NCBI RefSeq assembly: GCF_017875315.1
Contig: NZ_JAGGMM010000001.1
Span: 186,001-250,000, forward strand
Origin: Methanomicrobium sp. W14
GTDB lineage: Archaea; Halobacteriota; Methanomicrobia; Methanomicrobiales; Methanomicrobiaceae
Length of the DNA stretch: 64,000 bases
Direction of reading: 5' to 3'
Every line of letters begins with the position of its first letter. Positions within the stretch are counted from its first letter, which is position 1. Positions 54,232 to 63,635 of this stretch are shown here, piece after piece. The position numbers were made by a program, and so were the translations under genes. The notes under the pieces were generated by a model that made no database searches, was not told the origin of the DNA, and saw nothing but the letters and a program-made list of their open reading frames with translations.

Positions 54232-55026
54232 ATGAATAAATCTGTGAGACCCAGAATACTTCTGACAAACGATGACGGAGTTACTTCCGAAGGGCTATGG
54301 GCGGCATATGAGGCGCTTTCGGAGTTTGCGGACGTGACTGTTGTAGCGCCGTCATCGCAGCAGAGTGCAGTGGGGAGGTCTATATCCATATTCGAGCCGA
54401 TAAGGGCAACAAAAATTGCAATCAACGGGAACGAGGCATATTCTGTCGGGGGAAAACCGACTGATTCCGTAATAATTGGTCTTTACGCGCTTAAAATAAA
54501 TCCTGACCTTGTCGTATCCGGGATAAACATCGGCGAAAACCTCTCCTTTGAATCGGTGATGACCTCGGGGACAATCGGTGCGGCGCTTGAAGCAGCCAAT
54601 CATGGTTTTCCTTCCGTAGCTTTTTCACTTCAGGTTGAAGACCAGGGCGATAAGTTTGACGATCCCAAATTTTCAGGGCTTGATTTTGAAGACGCCAGAA
54701 AAGTTACGTCTGAAGTATGCAGAAAACTGCTTGAATCCGGTTTTCCAAAAAAATGCGATGTAATAAACGTAAATATTCCCAAGAAATCGTCAGGTGTTTA
54801 CGAGGTTACGCATCTTGCCGACAGGCTGTTTGAAACGGGTGTCGAAAAAAGGCTTGACCCTAGGGGAAGACCTTACTTCTGGATAAACGGGCCGATATTT
54901 GACAAGGCTGATGCGGGAACGGACGTCTGTTCTATCTCTAAGGGCAACATTTCCGTAACACCTATAACCCTGGATTCAACTGCATATTCAGGAATGGATG
55001 AAGTTAAAAATATATTTAATATCTAA
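54232..55026 (+). CDS. surE: 5'/3'-nucleotidase SurE
   Basis: A divalent-metal phosphatase acting on nucleoside monophosphates. Seen are RILLTNDDGVTSEGLWAAYE with the metal DD pair near residue 14, VVAPSSQQSAVGRSIS, GKPTDSVIIGLY, and LVVSGINIGENLSFESVMTSGTIGAALEA. At 264 residues it is typical. I start at MNKSVRPRILL; an upstream in-frame TTG adds 15 residues. Confidence 0.94.
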   Translation: MNKSVRPRILLTNDDGVTSEGLWAAYEALSEFADVTVVAPSSQQSAVGRSISIFEPIRATKIAINGNEAYSVGGKPTDSVIIGLYALKINPDLVVSGINIGENLSFESVMTSGTIGAALEAANHGFPSVAFSLQVEDQGDKFDDPKFSGLDFEDARKVTSEVCRKLLESGFPKKCDVINVNIPKKSSGVYEVTHLADRLFETGVEKRLDPRGRPYFWINGPIFDKADAGTDVCSISKGNISVTPITLDSTAYSGMDEVKNIFNI

Positions 55027-55069
55027 TTTTTTAACGAAAATCGAAAAAACCAAAGCGACTGTAGTTTTT

Positions 55070-55555
55070 TCAGGCTTCTGATTTTGATAATCTGCCGACT
55101 GAGTCTGTCATTGCTTTTTTTGCACGTTCGTCAGTTTCGCGGTCAAGAGCGCTTTTAAGGGATTCGTATGCCGGATTTCCACCTGTAACTCCGAGGGAGA
55201 CGGCAGTGATTCTTCTTACGTACTCGTTTTCATCAGAAAGAAGCGGGATTAAAGGTGCGGAAAGTTTTTCTTCCCCAAAAAATCCCAGGCTTTTTGCCGC
55301 CATGTACCTTACATGGTCTTTGTTGTCATTCAGTTTTTTTACCAGAGGTATTACAGCCCTTTCGTCTTTTATAAGGCCGAGCGCCTCTGCCGCCCTGTAC
55401 CTGATTTTCCATTCGGGGTTGTCCAGAAGGCTTAACAGCTGCGGTACGGCTTTCGGTCCTGATTCCACAAGATTTTTTGTAGCCTCTTCACGTGTCTTTT
55501 TATCAGTGCTGTATAGAGATGATATATTCCGGCTGATTTTGTCTTCAGGCATCAT
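55070..55555 (-). CDS. HEAT-repeat (PBS lyase-like) protein
   Basis: A 161-residue protein made of four HEAT-like repeats of about 31 residues (VPQLLSLLDNPEWKIRYRAA; VIPLVKKLNDNKDHVRYMAA; APLIPLLSDENEYVRRITAV). Each has the A-helix, P/D turn and conserved Arg-Ala pattern. Such proteins are scaffolds. ATG 55555 or 55552 (MPEDKISRN) is the start. It begins MPEDK, as do the Hsp20 gene and the chemoreceptor gene here, a coincidence that I do not interpret. Confidence 0.82.
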   Translation of the reverse strand: MMPEDKISRNISSLYSTDKKTREEATKNLVESGPKAVPQLLSLLDNPEWKIRYRAAEALGLIKDERAVIPLVKKLNDNKDHVRYMAAKSLGFFGEEKLSAPLIPLLSDENEYVRRITAVSLGVTGGNPAYESLKSALDRETDERAKKAMTDSVGRLSKSEA

Positions 55556-55599
55556 AGTATATTTTTTCGTAATACTAAATAAGATTTGATATCCTGAAA

Positions 55600-56913
55600 T
55601 CACGCAGGAAGAAAGCTGTCGATATATGACAGAATTGTTTCAACTTTTTCCTTTGAGAAAGGCCCATCTTCGTATCCTGATTCAAGTGTTATTGAGTCAT
55701 TAAACGTTGATACCGTAACCAGAAATCCCGGTGGCCATGAAACAACGGGAATAAAAAAAGCATCAGTAATTGAAAGTTTTTTTTTATCTGGTCCCAGAAC
55801 AGGGTAATAGTTCTCGGCCTTTATTATTCCTATATTTGAAAAAACAGGATTTTTAAAATTATTTTTTTCATATGATGCCATCATCCGGTCAAAAAAATTT
55901 TCAATGAATTCCGGGCCCTTTGAATATATGTCTTCATAAAATGCGATGCATCCAAGCCCCATGTTGCCGGATTTTTTTCTCTTAGTCACACTTGTAATCT
56001 GTTCCAGTATGTCTGAAAGTGTGGAATTCTTTCTGGCAGTAACTGACAGCTGGTATGCAATGGAAAGGTTCTGTGGGTTTTTCCCGTTCTCCCTTCCGTA
56101 ATACTTTCTTACGTCGGCGGCAGTCAGTATTGATTTTTCAGATTCCCCGGCTGAATCGCATGAATTTATCTTTAGCAGTGCAAGGAAAAAAGCCCCGGCA
56201 ATCATATCATTTACAGTTGCACCGTATTTTTTCCCGAATTTTTTTATTGCAGAAAGTCTTTTCCGGGAAAGTGTCAGAATTGAAATTCGTGGTATTCCGT
56301 GTCCGGTGTGCTCAAAGGGAAATGCCCACCTGTCAGTAAAAGGCTCCTCCGAATCAAGCTCGTGTTCTATAACTTCTTCCGGAAATTTTTCAAGTATTCT
56401 GCCGGTCTCGCGGTAGTACCAGCCCTTTGGACTTGTCTGGTAATTTGGGTCTTCAATAAGCTTTGTGTAGATATGAAATATCTCTTCGGATGCACGCATC
56501 AGTCCTGAAGCGTCACTAAACCCGTGGTGGCATGAGATGACAACTGAATCGTGCGAATCTTCTCTCAGGATACATGTCTTTATCTGCGGGCCTTTGTATA
56601 CGTCTACCCTTTCGGGAGGGTTTTCCAATATGCACTTTTTTGAACCGGTGGTGTATTTTACGGAGAATAGGTCGCTGTACTTTATCTCAGGCATTTTTTC
56701 CCAGAAAAATGAGCCCTCTTTTTTGACAAAGCGTGACGATGCGTACGGGTTGTTTTTTGTATACATCATGACTGCGCATTTAAACGTATTTTCATCGAGT
56801 CTCCCGTTAAAGTCCAGAAAAATATGCATGGTCGGCTCGTAGATTCTGTCAAAGTAAACATTGAAGACGTCAAAAGCAGGGGCAACTGCTTTTTCAGTGT
56901 CAGGGTTAGTCAT
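55600..56913 (-). CDS. Condensation-domain-fold acyltransferase
   Basis: A 437-residue protein of the CoA-dependent acyltransferase superfamily to which non-ribosomal peptide condensation domains, carnitine transferases and wax-ester or alcohol acetyltransferases belong. The catalytic motif HHGFSDASGL (HHxxxDxxG) is near residue 128, and KYGATVNDMIAGAFFLALL is a second family motif. There is no carrier or adenylation domain beside it. It could acylate a lipid, alcohol or surface sugar; the substrate is unknown. Such stand-alone proteins are unusual in archaea. Confidence 0.75.
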   Translation of the reverse strand: MTNPDTEKAVAPAFDVFNVYFDRIYEPTMHIFLDFNGRLDENTFKCAVMMYTKNNPYASSRFVKKEGSFFWEKMPEIKYSDLFSVKYTTGSKKCILENPPERVDVYKGPQIKTCILREDSHDSVVISCHHGFSDASGLMRASEEIFHIYTKLIEDPNYQTSPKGWYYRETGRILEKFPEEVIEHELDSEEPFTDRWAFPFEHTGHGIPRISILTLSRKRLSAIKKFGKKYGATVNDMIAGAFFLALLKINSCDSAGESEKSILTAADVRKYYGRENGKNPQNLSIAYQLSVTARKNSTLSDILEQITSVTKRKKSGNMGLGCIAFYEDIYSKGPEFIENFFDRMMASYEKNNFKNPVFSNIGIIKAENYYPVLGPDKKKLSITDAFFIPVVSWPPGFLVTVSTFNDSITLESGYEDGPFSKEKVETILSYIDSFLPA

Positions 56914-57098
56914 ATCCTGGTTCTCTCTCCTTAAATTTGTTTAAACATCCTTTTCTGATAGGATTATTCTTTTGTGCGTTTTTTTCCTGTAGTCCCGCAG
57001 CCTTTGTAAAGGATACATATGATATTTTTTAACTTAGAACTTGTTATGATCTGCATTTTTTTAATAAAATCCGTTTATTTTGGTAAAAAATTTAGGGG

Positions 57099-57386
57099 TT
57101 ATCTCAGGAGAAATCCTGAGAATATAAAGTAAAAGAAGAGAATGTGCAGAAAAACAAAAAAATATACAAGCCAGAATTTTTTCTTTTTTGTCTTGTGATG
57201 AGTCACCTTCATTGCTGCAAGTGCACCAAACGGTCCTGCAAGTGCGAATATAAGAAGAGTTTTTTCCGGAGTCCTCCTGATATTTTTCAGGGCCCTTTTT
57301 TTGTCGTCTGAAAATTTATAGAATGACGCTATGTTTATGAAAGCATATACTGCTATAAGTACTAAAAAAATCTCTATATAAATCAT
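57099..57386 (-). CDS. DUF1294 membrane protein
   Basis: A 95-residue protein with three membrane helices around the DUF1294 signature RRTPEKTLLIFALAGPFGALAAMKVTHHKT (about residues 37-66). The function of the family is unknown. It is isolated, with AT-rich flanks of about 185 bases downstream and 269 bases upstream that hold nothing else I can support. Confidence 0.85.
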   Translation of the reverse strand: MIYIEIFLVLIAVYAFINIASFYKFSDDKKRALKNIRRTPEKTLLIFALAGPFGALAAMKVTHHKTKKKKFWLVYFFVFLHILFFYFIFSGFLLR

Positions 57387-57655
57387 CCCTGAAATGCCGC
57401 AGAATCACATTTTGTCTGGTATCCTATAAATACAGACCTGTTATATGTTAAGGTAAATTAAATAAGAGTGAAAATAAAAGTCTTATTGAATAGATCTATG
57501 AATTTGGGCTACAGATTACATATTGGCAAATATTATTTGCTTTAAAAATTTTATATAGTTGTATATCTGTTTGAGGTCTGTCAGAGAAATGTTTTTTAAT
57601 ATCCTTTCCCAATATGAGGTCAGGTTATTTTAAAGAATGGATATATTTATAAAGA

Positions 57656-59026
57656 GTGGTATTTTTGCAGCCGCATGATGATTATAACAGCAATTATGGC
57701 AGGAGTGAAAAACCTGCTTCACAGGTCCGGGTAGGGGGCCGGCTGTACAGCCTGATGCTTGACCCTGAAAATATGACCCTCAACCCTGTATCTGATCGTG
57801 GAGTTTCCCCTTATGTTTATCCTTACAGTGTAATATCAGGACTACACCCGTTATCGGATGACTATCATGAACCATGCATTGAGGTTACCATAAGCTACGG
57901 TGAAACCGATAATGTCTCCATGGTAATGACCTTTGACTACGAGGACGAGAGAAACTCGGTTCTGATGCAGATTAAAAGCTATATGGATTCTGCCGGCAGT
58001 GCACATGACAAAGGCTACGAAAAATATCCGGACGGCAGCGTGGGTGCAGGAGACAAATACGCTGAATCCGGCTATGACCCGGAAGTATATTCGCCAAAGA
58101 GAGGATATTCAGAAGACAAATACGCTGAATCCAGCTATGGTCCGGATGAATATTCGCCAAAGAGAGGATATTCAGAAGACAAATACGCTGAATCCGGCTA
58201 TGGTCCGGATGAATATTCGCCAAAGAGAGGATATTCAGAAGACAAATACGCTGAATCCGGCTATGGTCCGGATGGGTATTCGCCAAATAGAGGGCATTAC
58301 AGGGACGAATACACTGATGCAGATTCTGATTTTGGGAAATCGGGTGAGAGTGAATATGAAAGCTACAGCAGTTACGGGGACTATGACTCAAATTCACGTA
58401 AATATGATCCGCGAGATTCAGGATACCGCCAGTCGTCCGGAGACTACAGGTATTCGGTCGGAGACCTTTCGCTTATAGAAAAAATTTCAGGGTTTATCAG
58501 GTCTCCTTCTGAGACATTCGAAACGCTCGGGTCCGAAGATGATCTGAAATCCGGGATTTTGTACGGCTTTTTGATGCTGGCTTTGTTCTCAGTCATCGGT
58601 GTTTTGCTGACTGCTCTTCTGGCTTCTGCATTTGCTCCTGAAAGCACGGTTTATGGCGGTCTTCTGTCGAGCACTCCTGAACTTGTCCGGATGATCCTTG
58701 AATATCTTATATTCGGAGCATTGTGCATATTCTTCTATGGCCTTCTGGTGTTCCTGTTTACAAAGATTACAGGGCAGGACCTTTTGTTTTCCGAGTCATT
58801 TGCGACGACTCTTTATTCAACGACGGCAATAGGGACAATTGGGCTTATTCCCCTGTTTGGTCTCTTTATAGGGCCCTTGTGGATGGTATTTCTCCAGATA
58901 AAAGGTCTTTGCTGCGCTTATGATGCAGAGACTGTTCCTGCGGCCGTATCCGCAATAGCTCCGGCTGTTATAATGTTTATTGTCTTTTATTATTTTGTTT
59001 TAAGCGGAGAGGTGGCATTTATATGA
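57656..59026 (+). CDS. Yip1-domain membrane protein with 21-residue tandem repeats
   Basis: A 456-residue three-part protein. An N-terminal beta-rich domain (about 22-112) looks PH-like, a Tyr/Ser/Glu/Gly-rich region (about 120-265) carries four 21-residue repeats of the kind DKYAESGYGPDEYSPKRGYS, and a C-terminal Yip1-type domain has about five membrane helices from residue 300 (FLMLALFSVIGVLLTALL; FLFTKITGQDLLFSESF). The start is GTG with no ribosome site, so it is uncertain. The last four bases overlap the next gene's start. Confidence 0.72.
   Translation: MVFLQPHDDYNSNYGRSEKPASQVRVGGRLYSLMLDPENMTLNPVSDRGVSPYVYPYSVISGLHPLSDDYHEPCIEVTISYGETDNVSMVMTFDYEDERNSVLMQIKSYMDSAGSAHDKGYEKYPDGSVGAGDKYAESGYDPEVYSPKRGYSEDKYAESSYGPDEYSPKRGYSEDKYAESGYGPDEYSPKRGYSEDKYAESGYGPDGYSPNRGHYRDEYTDADSDFGKSGESEYESYSSYGDYDSNSRKYDPRDSGYRQSSGDYRYSVGDLSLIEKISGFIRSPSETFETLGSEDDLKSGILYGFLMLALFSVIGVLLTALLASAFAPESTVYGGLLSSTPELVRMILEYLIFGALCIFFYGLLVFLFTKITGQDLLFSESFATTLYSTTAIGTIGLIPLFGLFIGPLWMVFLQIKGLCCAYDAETVPAAVSAIAPAVIMFIVFYYFVLSGEVAFI
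58052..58303 (+). repeat. Four 63-bp tandem repeats inside the Yip1 gene
   Basis: Units begin with GACAAATACGCTGAATCC at 58052, 58115, 58178 and 58241, exactly 63 bases apart. Copies 2 and 3 are almost identical and copies 1 and 4 carry a few changes. The period is a multiple of three, so copy-number change would keep the frame. Confidence 0.95.
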
Positions 59027-59679
59027 AGAAAGACAAATCATTTTCAATAAAACTGATTGCTCTGCTGATCTTATGTTCAGCGTTTTTTATATTGCCTGTT
59101 AGTGCTAATGACTTCAAGCCTGATTTCGACTGGGACATTTATAAAATAAATACTGATGACTGGGCCGGATATTCTGACTACAATGCATACAGCGGAACAA
59201 TCTATAAAGTAAACTTCTATGACAAGACAAAAGGCGGCAGGGTCAGTTCATGGAAGTGGGAGTTCGGAAGTGATGACTGGACAGGGTCAACCAAACAGGA
59301 CCCGGTAAAAATTTTTACTGAGAAAGAGGTTAAGGACCAGGACTACACAATAGAGGTGACCCTGACCGTCGTAAGCACAGACGGAGATTACGAACAGACA
59401 ACGAATACAGTATTTTTCGATTCCAATGACCCGTGGAATTTAAAGGAGATACATGTTCTGACTCCAAAGCCCACCGCAACACCGACAACAATTGCGACGA
59501 CAGTCCCCACTACCGAGCCGACACCGGAGCCGACGCCAACGCCCGTCCCTACGCCAAAAGCCTCGCACACTTTCAGTCTTGGCGGAATATCCAAAGAGAT
59601 GACAAAACTCCAGGACAGTTTCGGTGACTATATTGTCGTGATAAAGGGATTTTTTAATTCACTTGGAATATCAGTCTGA
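59023..59679 (+). CDS. Secreted PKD-like protein with Pro/Thr stalk
   Basis: A 218-residue exported protein. Signal peptide (IKLIALLILCSAFFILPVSA), a PKD-like beta domain (VSSWKWEFGSDDWTGSTKQD; YTIEVTLTVVSTDGDYEQTT), a Thr/Pro stalk with (T/P)EPTP repeats, and a weakly hydrophobic C-terminal segment (YIVVIKGFFNSLGISV). It overlaps the Yip1 gene by four bases, so the two membrane-related proteins are made together. Confidence 0.78.
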   Translation: MKKDKSFSIKLIALLILCSAFFILPVSANDFKPDFDWDIYKINTDDWAGYSDYNAYSGTIYKVNFYDKTKGGRVSSWKWEFGSDDWTGSTKQDPVKIFTEKEVKDQDYTIEVTLTVVSTDGDYEQTTNTVFFDSNDPWNLKEIHVLTPKPTATPTTIATTVPTTEPTPEPTPTPVPTPKASHTFSLGGISKEMTKLQDSFGDYIVVIKGFFNSLGISV

Positions 59680-59777
59680 TTAAATAAAGACTAAAAAACA
59701 TTTTCTTTTTTTGATATCTTTTGCATCCGGTTTTTAATGAATGTATAAAACAGTCAATTTAATGATATTAGGTTATT

Positions 59778-60866
59778 TTATGTTTTGCAGACTGTGCATT
59801 TTCTAATCGACAGCGCCATAAAAACAGAGAGCACCGAGATCGAAAGAAACGCCGGCAGGTAGCCGTAATATTGTGCAAGCAGACCTGCAAAAAGCGGAAG
59901 AAAAGTCATGCCTGCGTACCCGGAAGCGTTGAAAAGCCCCATGACGGCGCCCTGCCTGTAGCCTGTCTCTGCAAGAAAATTCATCTGTGAAACCATGATA
60001 AAGCCTGCTGCAGCTCCAATCAGGGCAAAAACAGTTATTGTTGCAATTGTGTCTGCATACGGCACCGCATAACTTAAAAACACCGCTGCTGCCGTAACAA
60101 CGGCAAAACTACTGATTGTAGGGACGGGCTTTAAGTTCATGCGTGGTGCTGCAAGCGATGCGCCGATTGTTGCAATATTCATAGCACCTATCTGTATGCT
60201 TAAAATAAGCGGGTCGCCATCTGAAAAATCCGGATAAAGTGATGTTACAGCCCCTGTTGCTCCTGTAAGTATTATTATCGACAGGTATAGCAGAAAGTAT
60301 TTTTTTGCAATAGCTGCCGGACTTCCGGTTTTCTCCCTGTTTTCAGAGTTAAAGTCAGCAATAAAACCTATCAGTGCAGGAACAAGAGACAGTGCCGTGA
60401 ATACGATAATTCCGCCTGAAGGCCCGAAATAAGGGTTTAAAATCCCTGATGACAAAAGCCCCAGGACAAGACCCAGGTTGAGTGATGCAAAATAGTATCC
60501 TGCAAGTTTTGTGTGCTGTTCCTGCTCGTTAATCCATGACATAGCACACGAGACGAAAAGCCCTGCTGCTATTCCCTCAATTAACCTTGCAGATATTATG
60601 TACACAGGGCTTTTGAGTTCAAGAAGCATCAGCCCGGATATAATGGTCAGTATAAGTCCGGCCCTGATAAGAAGAACCCTGTTTATTCTGTCGGAAAGCA
60701 TTCCGGCAGGAAGGACAGTTATGAATGCGCCGAAAAAGTATGCAGAGTAGATGGCACCCTGAATAAGAGGCATCTCGTCTGCAAATGAAGGCAGTACCGG
60801 GACGATTGCATTTGAAAGCGCCATAATTATGAATGTCCCGCAAAATGCTGTCAGCCGGTTTTTCAT
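59778..60866 (-). CDS. MFS transporter
   Basis: A 362-residue major facilitator protein with about 12 predicted helices. The helix 2-3 loop signature is PAGMLSDRINRVLLIRAG, and helix 5 has LGLVLGLLSSGILNP. The N-terminus lacks a signal peptide. Family members export drugs or sugars; the substrate is unknown. It is the last gene downstream of fttA on the same strand, 32 bases away. Confidence 0.87.
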   Translation of the reverse strand: MKNRLTAFCGTFIIMALSNAIVPVLPSFADEMPLIQGAIYSAYFFGAFITVLPAGMLSDRINRVLLIRAGLILTIISGLMLLELKSPVYIISARLIEGIAAGLFVSCAMSWINEQEQHTKLAGYYFASLNLGLVLGLLSSGILNPYFGPSGGIIVFTALSLVPALIGFIADFNSENREKTGSPAAIAKKYFLLYLSIIILTGATGAVTSLYPDFSDGDPLILSIQIGAMNIATIGASLAAPRMNLKPVPTISSFAVVTAAAVFLSYAVPYADTIATITVFALIGAAAGFIMVSQMNFLAETGYRQGAVMGLFNASGYAGMTFLPLFAGLLAQYYGYLPAFLSISVLSVFMALSIRKCTVCKT

Positions 60867-60898
60867 TATCTGCCTGTTTTAACTGTTTTTTAAAAAAA

Positions 60899-62788
60899 TT
60901 ATACCATGCGGTATGTTTCAAGATTTCTTGGCGAATGGGTCTCGATCCTGAAGCGTTTGTATATTGAGCTTGCAAGATCGATTGTGTTCTTTTCCTCGCC
61001 GTGTATTGTAAATATCTTTTCAGGTCTCGGGTTTAAGTGGTTGACGTAAGCCATGAGCTGCCTTCTGTCCGAATGACCGGAAAATCCGTCGACCGTCTCT
61101 ATTTCAAGGTTCAAAACGATTGTTTCGCGTCTTCCCATAGGAACTTCTTTCCACCCTTTCTGGATCCTTCTGCCTATTGTTCCTTCTGCCTGGTATCCTA
61201 CAAATATGAGCGTGTTCTGTTCGTATGGTGCAAGTGCGTAGAGGTATTCCATAACAGGACCGCCGTTAAGCATTCCGCTCGTTGTGATGATAATGCACGG
61301 ATCTCCCCCTATTACGTCCTGCCTTATTGTCGGGGAATCAACCTGGACAAAGCAGTCTGCAAGGAACGGGTTCATACCTTCCTGGAAGATCAGTTTTCTT
61401 AAGTCAGGGTTCAGGTATTCGGGGTATGTCGTGTGAATTGCGGTCGCCTCTTTGATCATTCCGTCAAGATAAACCTTTACTTTCGGGATTTTTTCAAGGC
61501 GCATTCCCTCTTCAAGTGCAAGCATTACCTCCTGCGACCTCCCTACGGCGAATGCAGGAATTATCACTTTTCCCCCGCGCCTGAGAGTTTCGTTGACTAT
61601 GTCGTAGAGTTTTGACTCGGCGTCATTTCTCGAAGGCTGGAGATCCTCGGCACCACCGTATGTGCTTTCCATAAACACTGCTTCAAGCCTTGGGAACTGT
61701 GACGTTGCAGGGCCGAAAAGTCTTGTCTTTCCGTAGTTGAAGTCTCCTGTGAAGGCGATGTTGTAAAGGCCGTCTCCTACATGGAAATGCGCAATTGCGG
61801 AACCGAGTATATGCCCGGCGTTGTGGTACGTAAGCTTTATGTCAGGAGCGATGTCGGTGACGCTGCCGTAATTTAAGGTAATCGATCTTTTCAGGTACTC
61901 CTGGACTTCCTTTGAAGAGTAAGGCACCTGGTTCACATCGTTTGAGATTACATCAAGATAGTCGAGCTGAAGCATTACAGCAAGGTCTCTTGTCGCAGGT
62001 GTACTGTATACAGGCCCTTCGTAGCCGTACTTGTATAGCATAGGAACAAGTGCACAGTGGTCAAGGTGTGCATGAGTAAGCACAACGGCGTCAAGGGATT
62101 TGAGAGGGCTTATTTCGGGAACGTAAAGGTATGGGAACCCGTCGGAGCTTCCCGGTTTTTCACCGCAGTCGATAAGTATCTTGCTTTCAGGTGTTGAAAG
62201 AAGAAATGCCGCTCTTCCTACTTCCCTGCAGCACCCGAGCGTTGTTACACGGACCCATTTGTCCTTGCTTGTAATGTCCCGGTGTATTCTTCTTCCTATT
62301 GTGCGTAAAAATGCTTTCCTTTCATCTTTTACAGCACGCAAAAACTGCCTTGTCTGTTTGACGGTTGAACTCTCTATCGGAGGAGTCCTTACGACTTTTG
62401 GAGTCCAGCCTATTTCTTTTGTGATATCCCTGAGAGTCGTTCCGTTTTTGCCTATTACAACACCAGGCTTTTCAGCTTCTATTAAGACCTCACCGGTATC
62501 GGGATCAAAGAAAATATCTGTTATTCCCGCCCCGTCAGGCACAACAGCATTTATTTTTGTTGTAGCTATTTCGGGGTCTTCAAGAACGTTGGGTCTTACG
62601 ACTATTCTTTTCCTAAGATCTCTTGCAAGAATTTTTATAAGGTCTGCTTCGTCTGCAAATTTCTTAGGGTCATCCGTATAGATTACAAGTTCCGGGCCTT
62701 CGAATTCGACTTCGGATACATTTATACCGGCCGGAACTTTTGCGTTAATCTTCTCTTTTAGCTCTTTAAGCCTGTCTTCTATTAACAT
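60899..62788 (-). CDS. fttA: FttA/aCPSF1 ribonuclease and transcription terminator
   Basis: The archaeal beta-CASP nuclease that cuts nascent RNA and ends transcription. N-terminal KH domains (about residues 1-145, including VIGKNGTTLRDITKEIG), a metallo-beta-lactamase domain with LTHAHLDHCALVPM and FTGDFNYG, the beta-CASP insert (IIPAFAVGRSQEVMLALEEG), and GFSGHSDRRQLMAY near the C-terminus are all seen. Starting at MLIEDRLKEL gives 629 residues, normal for the family. It follows psmB, a conserved archaeal neighbour, about 40 bases away. Confidence 0.95.
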   Translation of the reverse strand: MLIEDRLKELKEKINAKVPAGINVSEVEFEGPELVIYTDDPKKFADEADLIKILARDLRKRIVVRPNVLEDPEIATTKINAVVPDGAGITDIFFDPDTGEVLIEAEKPGVVIGKNGTTLRDITKEIGWTPKVVRTPPIESSTVKQTRQFLRAVKDERKAFLRTIGRRIHRDITSKDKWVRVTTLGCCREVGRAAFLLSTPESKILIDCGEKPGSSDGFPYLYVPEISPLKSLDAVVLTHAHLDHCALVPMLYKYGYEGPVYSTPATRDLAVMLQLDYLDVISNDVNQVPYSSKEVQEYLKRSITLNYGSVTDIAPDIKLTYHNAGHILGSAIAHFHVGDGLYNIAFTGDFNYGKTRLFGPATSQFPRLEAVFMESTYGGAEDLQPSRNDAESKLYDIVNETLRRGGKVIIPAFAVGRSQEVMLALEEGMRLEKIPKVKVYLDGMIKEATAIHTTYPEYLNPDLRKLIFQEGMNPFLADCFVQVDSPTIRQDVIGGDPCIIITTSGMLNGGPVMEYLYALAPYEQNTLIFVGYQAEGTIGRRIQKGWKEVPMGRRETIVLNLEIETVDGFSGHSDRRQLMAYVNHLNPRPEKIFTIHGEEKNTIDLASSIYKRFRIETHSPRNLETYRMV

Positions 62789-62826
62789 AAAAAAACGTCC
62801 CAAAAAAAAGAAATGGGTATTATTGA

Positions 62827-63444
62827 CTAATTTGTAATTCCTTTCTTACTGAACTCTTCGTATTTGTCTTTTGTTATAACGACAATGCTGATGTCCTCAC
62901 CGGATGCGGAGTCCCTCCTCATGGCGGATGTTACAGCTCTTGCTGCGAGTTCTGTTGTCTCTTTTTCATTCATTCCCTTTTCATAGCGGTCTTCTAAGAC
63001 ACCATATGCGAAAGGAGAGCCTGAACCTGTTGCAACTATATCTTCTTCAGGCGAGGCGCCTCCCATTGCGTCAACAGAATAGATTGAAGGGCCGTTTTTG
63101 TCTACACCGCCCACAAGAAGCTGAACGTAGTAGGGCATCATCCTGTGCTGGTTTAACACATTGCTTAAAAGCGATGCGGCTGCACCGACTGTCATTGGTC
63201 TTCCCCTTCTGATGTCGTAGAGGCTGCATTCAACCTGCATAAGCCTGACCAGCTGCTGGGCGTCACCTACACCTCCGGCTGTTGTCATACCAATCTTTTC
63301 TGCTATCTGGTAGACTTTTTTTGCTTTTTTACTTGCAATCATATTGCCCATCGTGGCTCTTCTTTCGGTGGCAAGTACAACACCGTCATCGAAGATGAGC
63401 CCGACTGTTGTTGTTCCTTTTAATATCTCGGAGCTCTGCTGCAT
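62827..63444 (-). CDS. psmB: Proteasome beta subunit
   Basis: The catalytic ring subunit of the 20S proteasome. The start [10 protein letters not shown] is a ten-residue propeptide, and Thr11 (TTTVGLIF) becomes the N-terminal nucleophile after self-cleavage. Asp and Lys of the active site follow in [10 protein letters not shown] and [28 protein letters not shown] is also diagnostic. The mature protein is 195 residues. An upstream in-frame extension has no ribosome site and no family match. Confidence 0.97.
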   Translation of the reverse strand: MQQSSEILKGTTTVGLIFDDGVVLATERRATMGNMIASKKAKKVYQIAEKIGMTTAGGVGDAQQLVRLMQVECSLYDIRRGRPMTVGAAASLLSNVLNQHRMMPYYVQLLVGGVDKNGPSIYSVDAMGGASPEEDIVATGSGSPFAYGVLEDRYEKGMNEKETTELAARAVTSAMRRDSASGEDISIVVITKDKYEEFSKKGITN

Positions 63445-63635
63445 AAATAGTACACTCCCATTTTTGTCAAATGATGAGTTTGAAAGAGTATAAAAACGCT
63501 TCAGATATACAGATGCTATAATCTGACTTAAATGTTTTTGTATAACCCGTAACAAACCCGGCTTTGCCCGAAAAGGTCGAAGCTTACAATTTATAAGTTT
63601 TTTTCTAAAATTAAAAAATATAATCTGATTATTTT

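Noticed and set aside
57972-58478. Two long alternative-frame ORFs over the Yip1 repeats
   Set aside because: A repeat length divisible by three keeps other frames open by chance; codon use and domain content support only the Yip1 frame.
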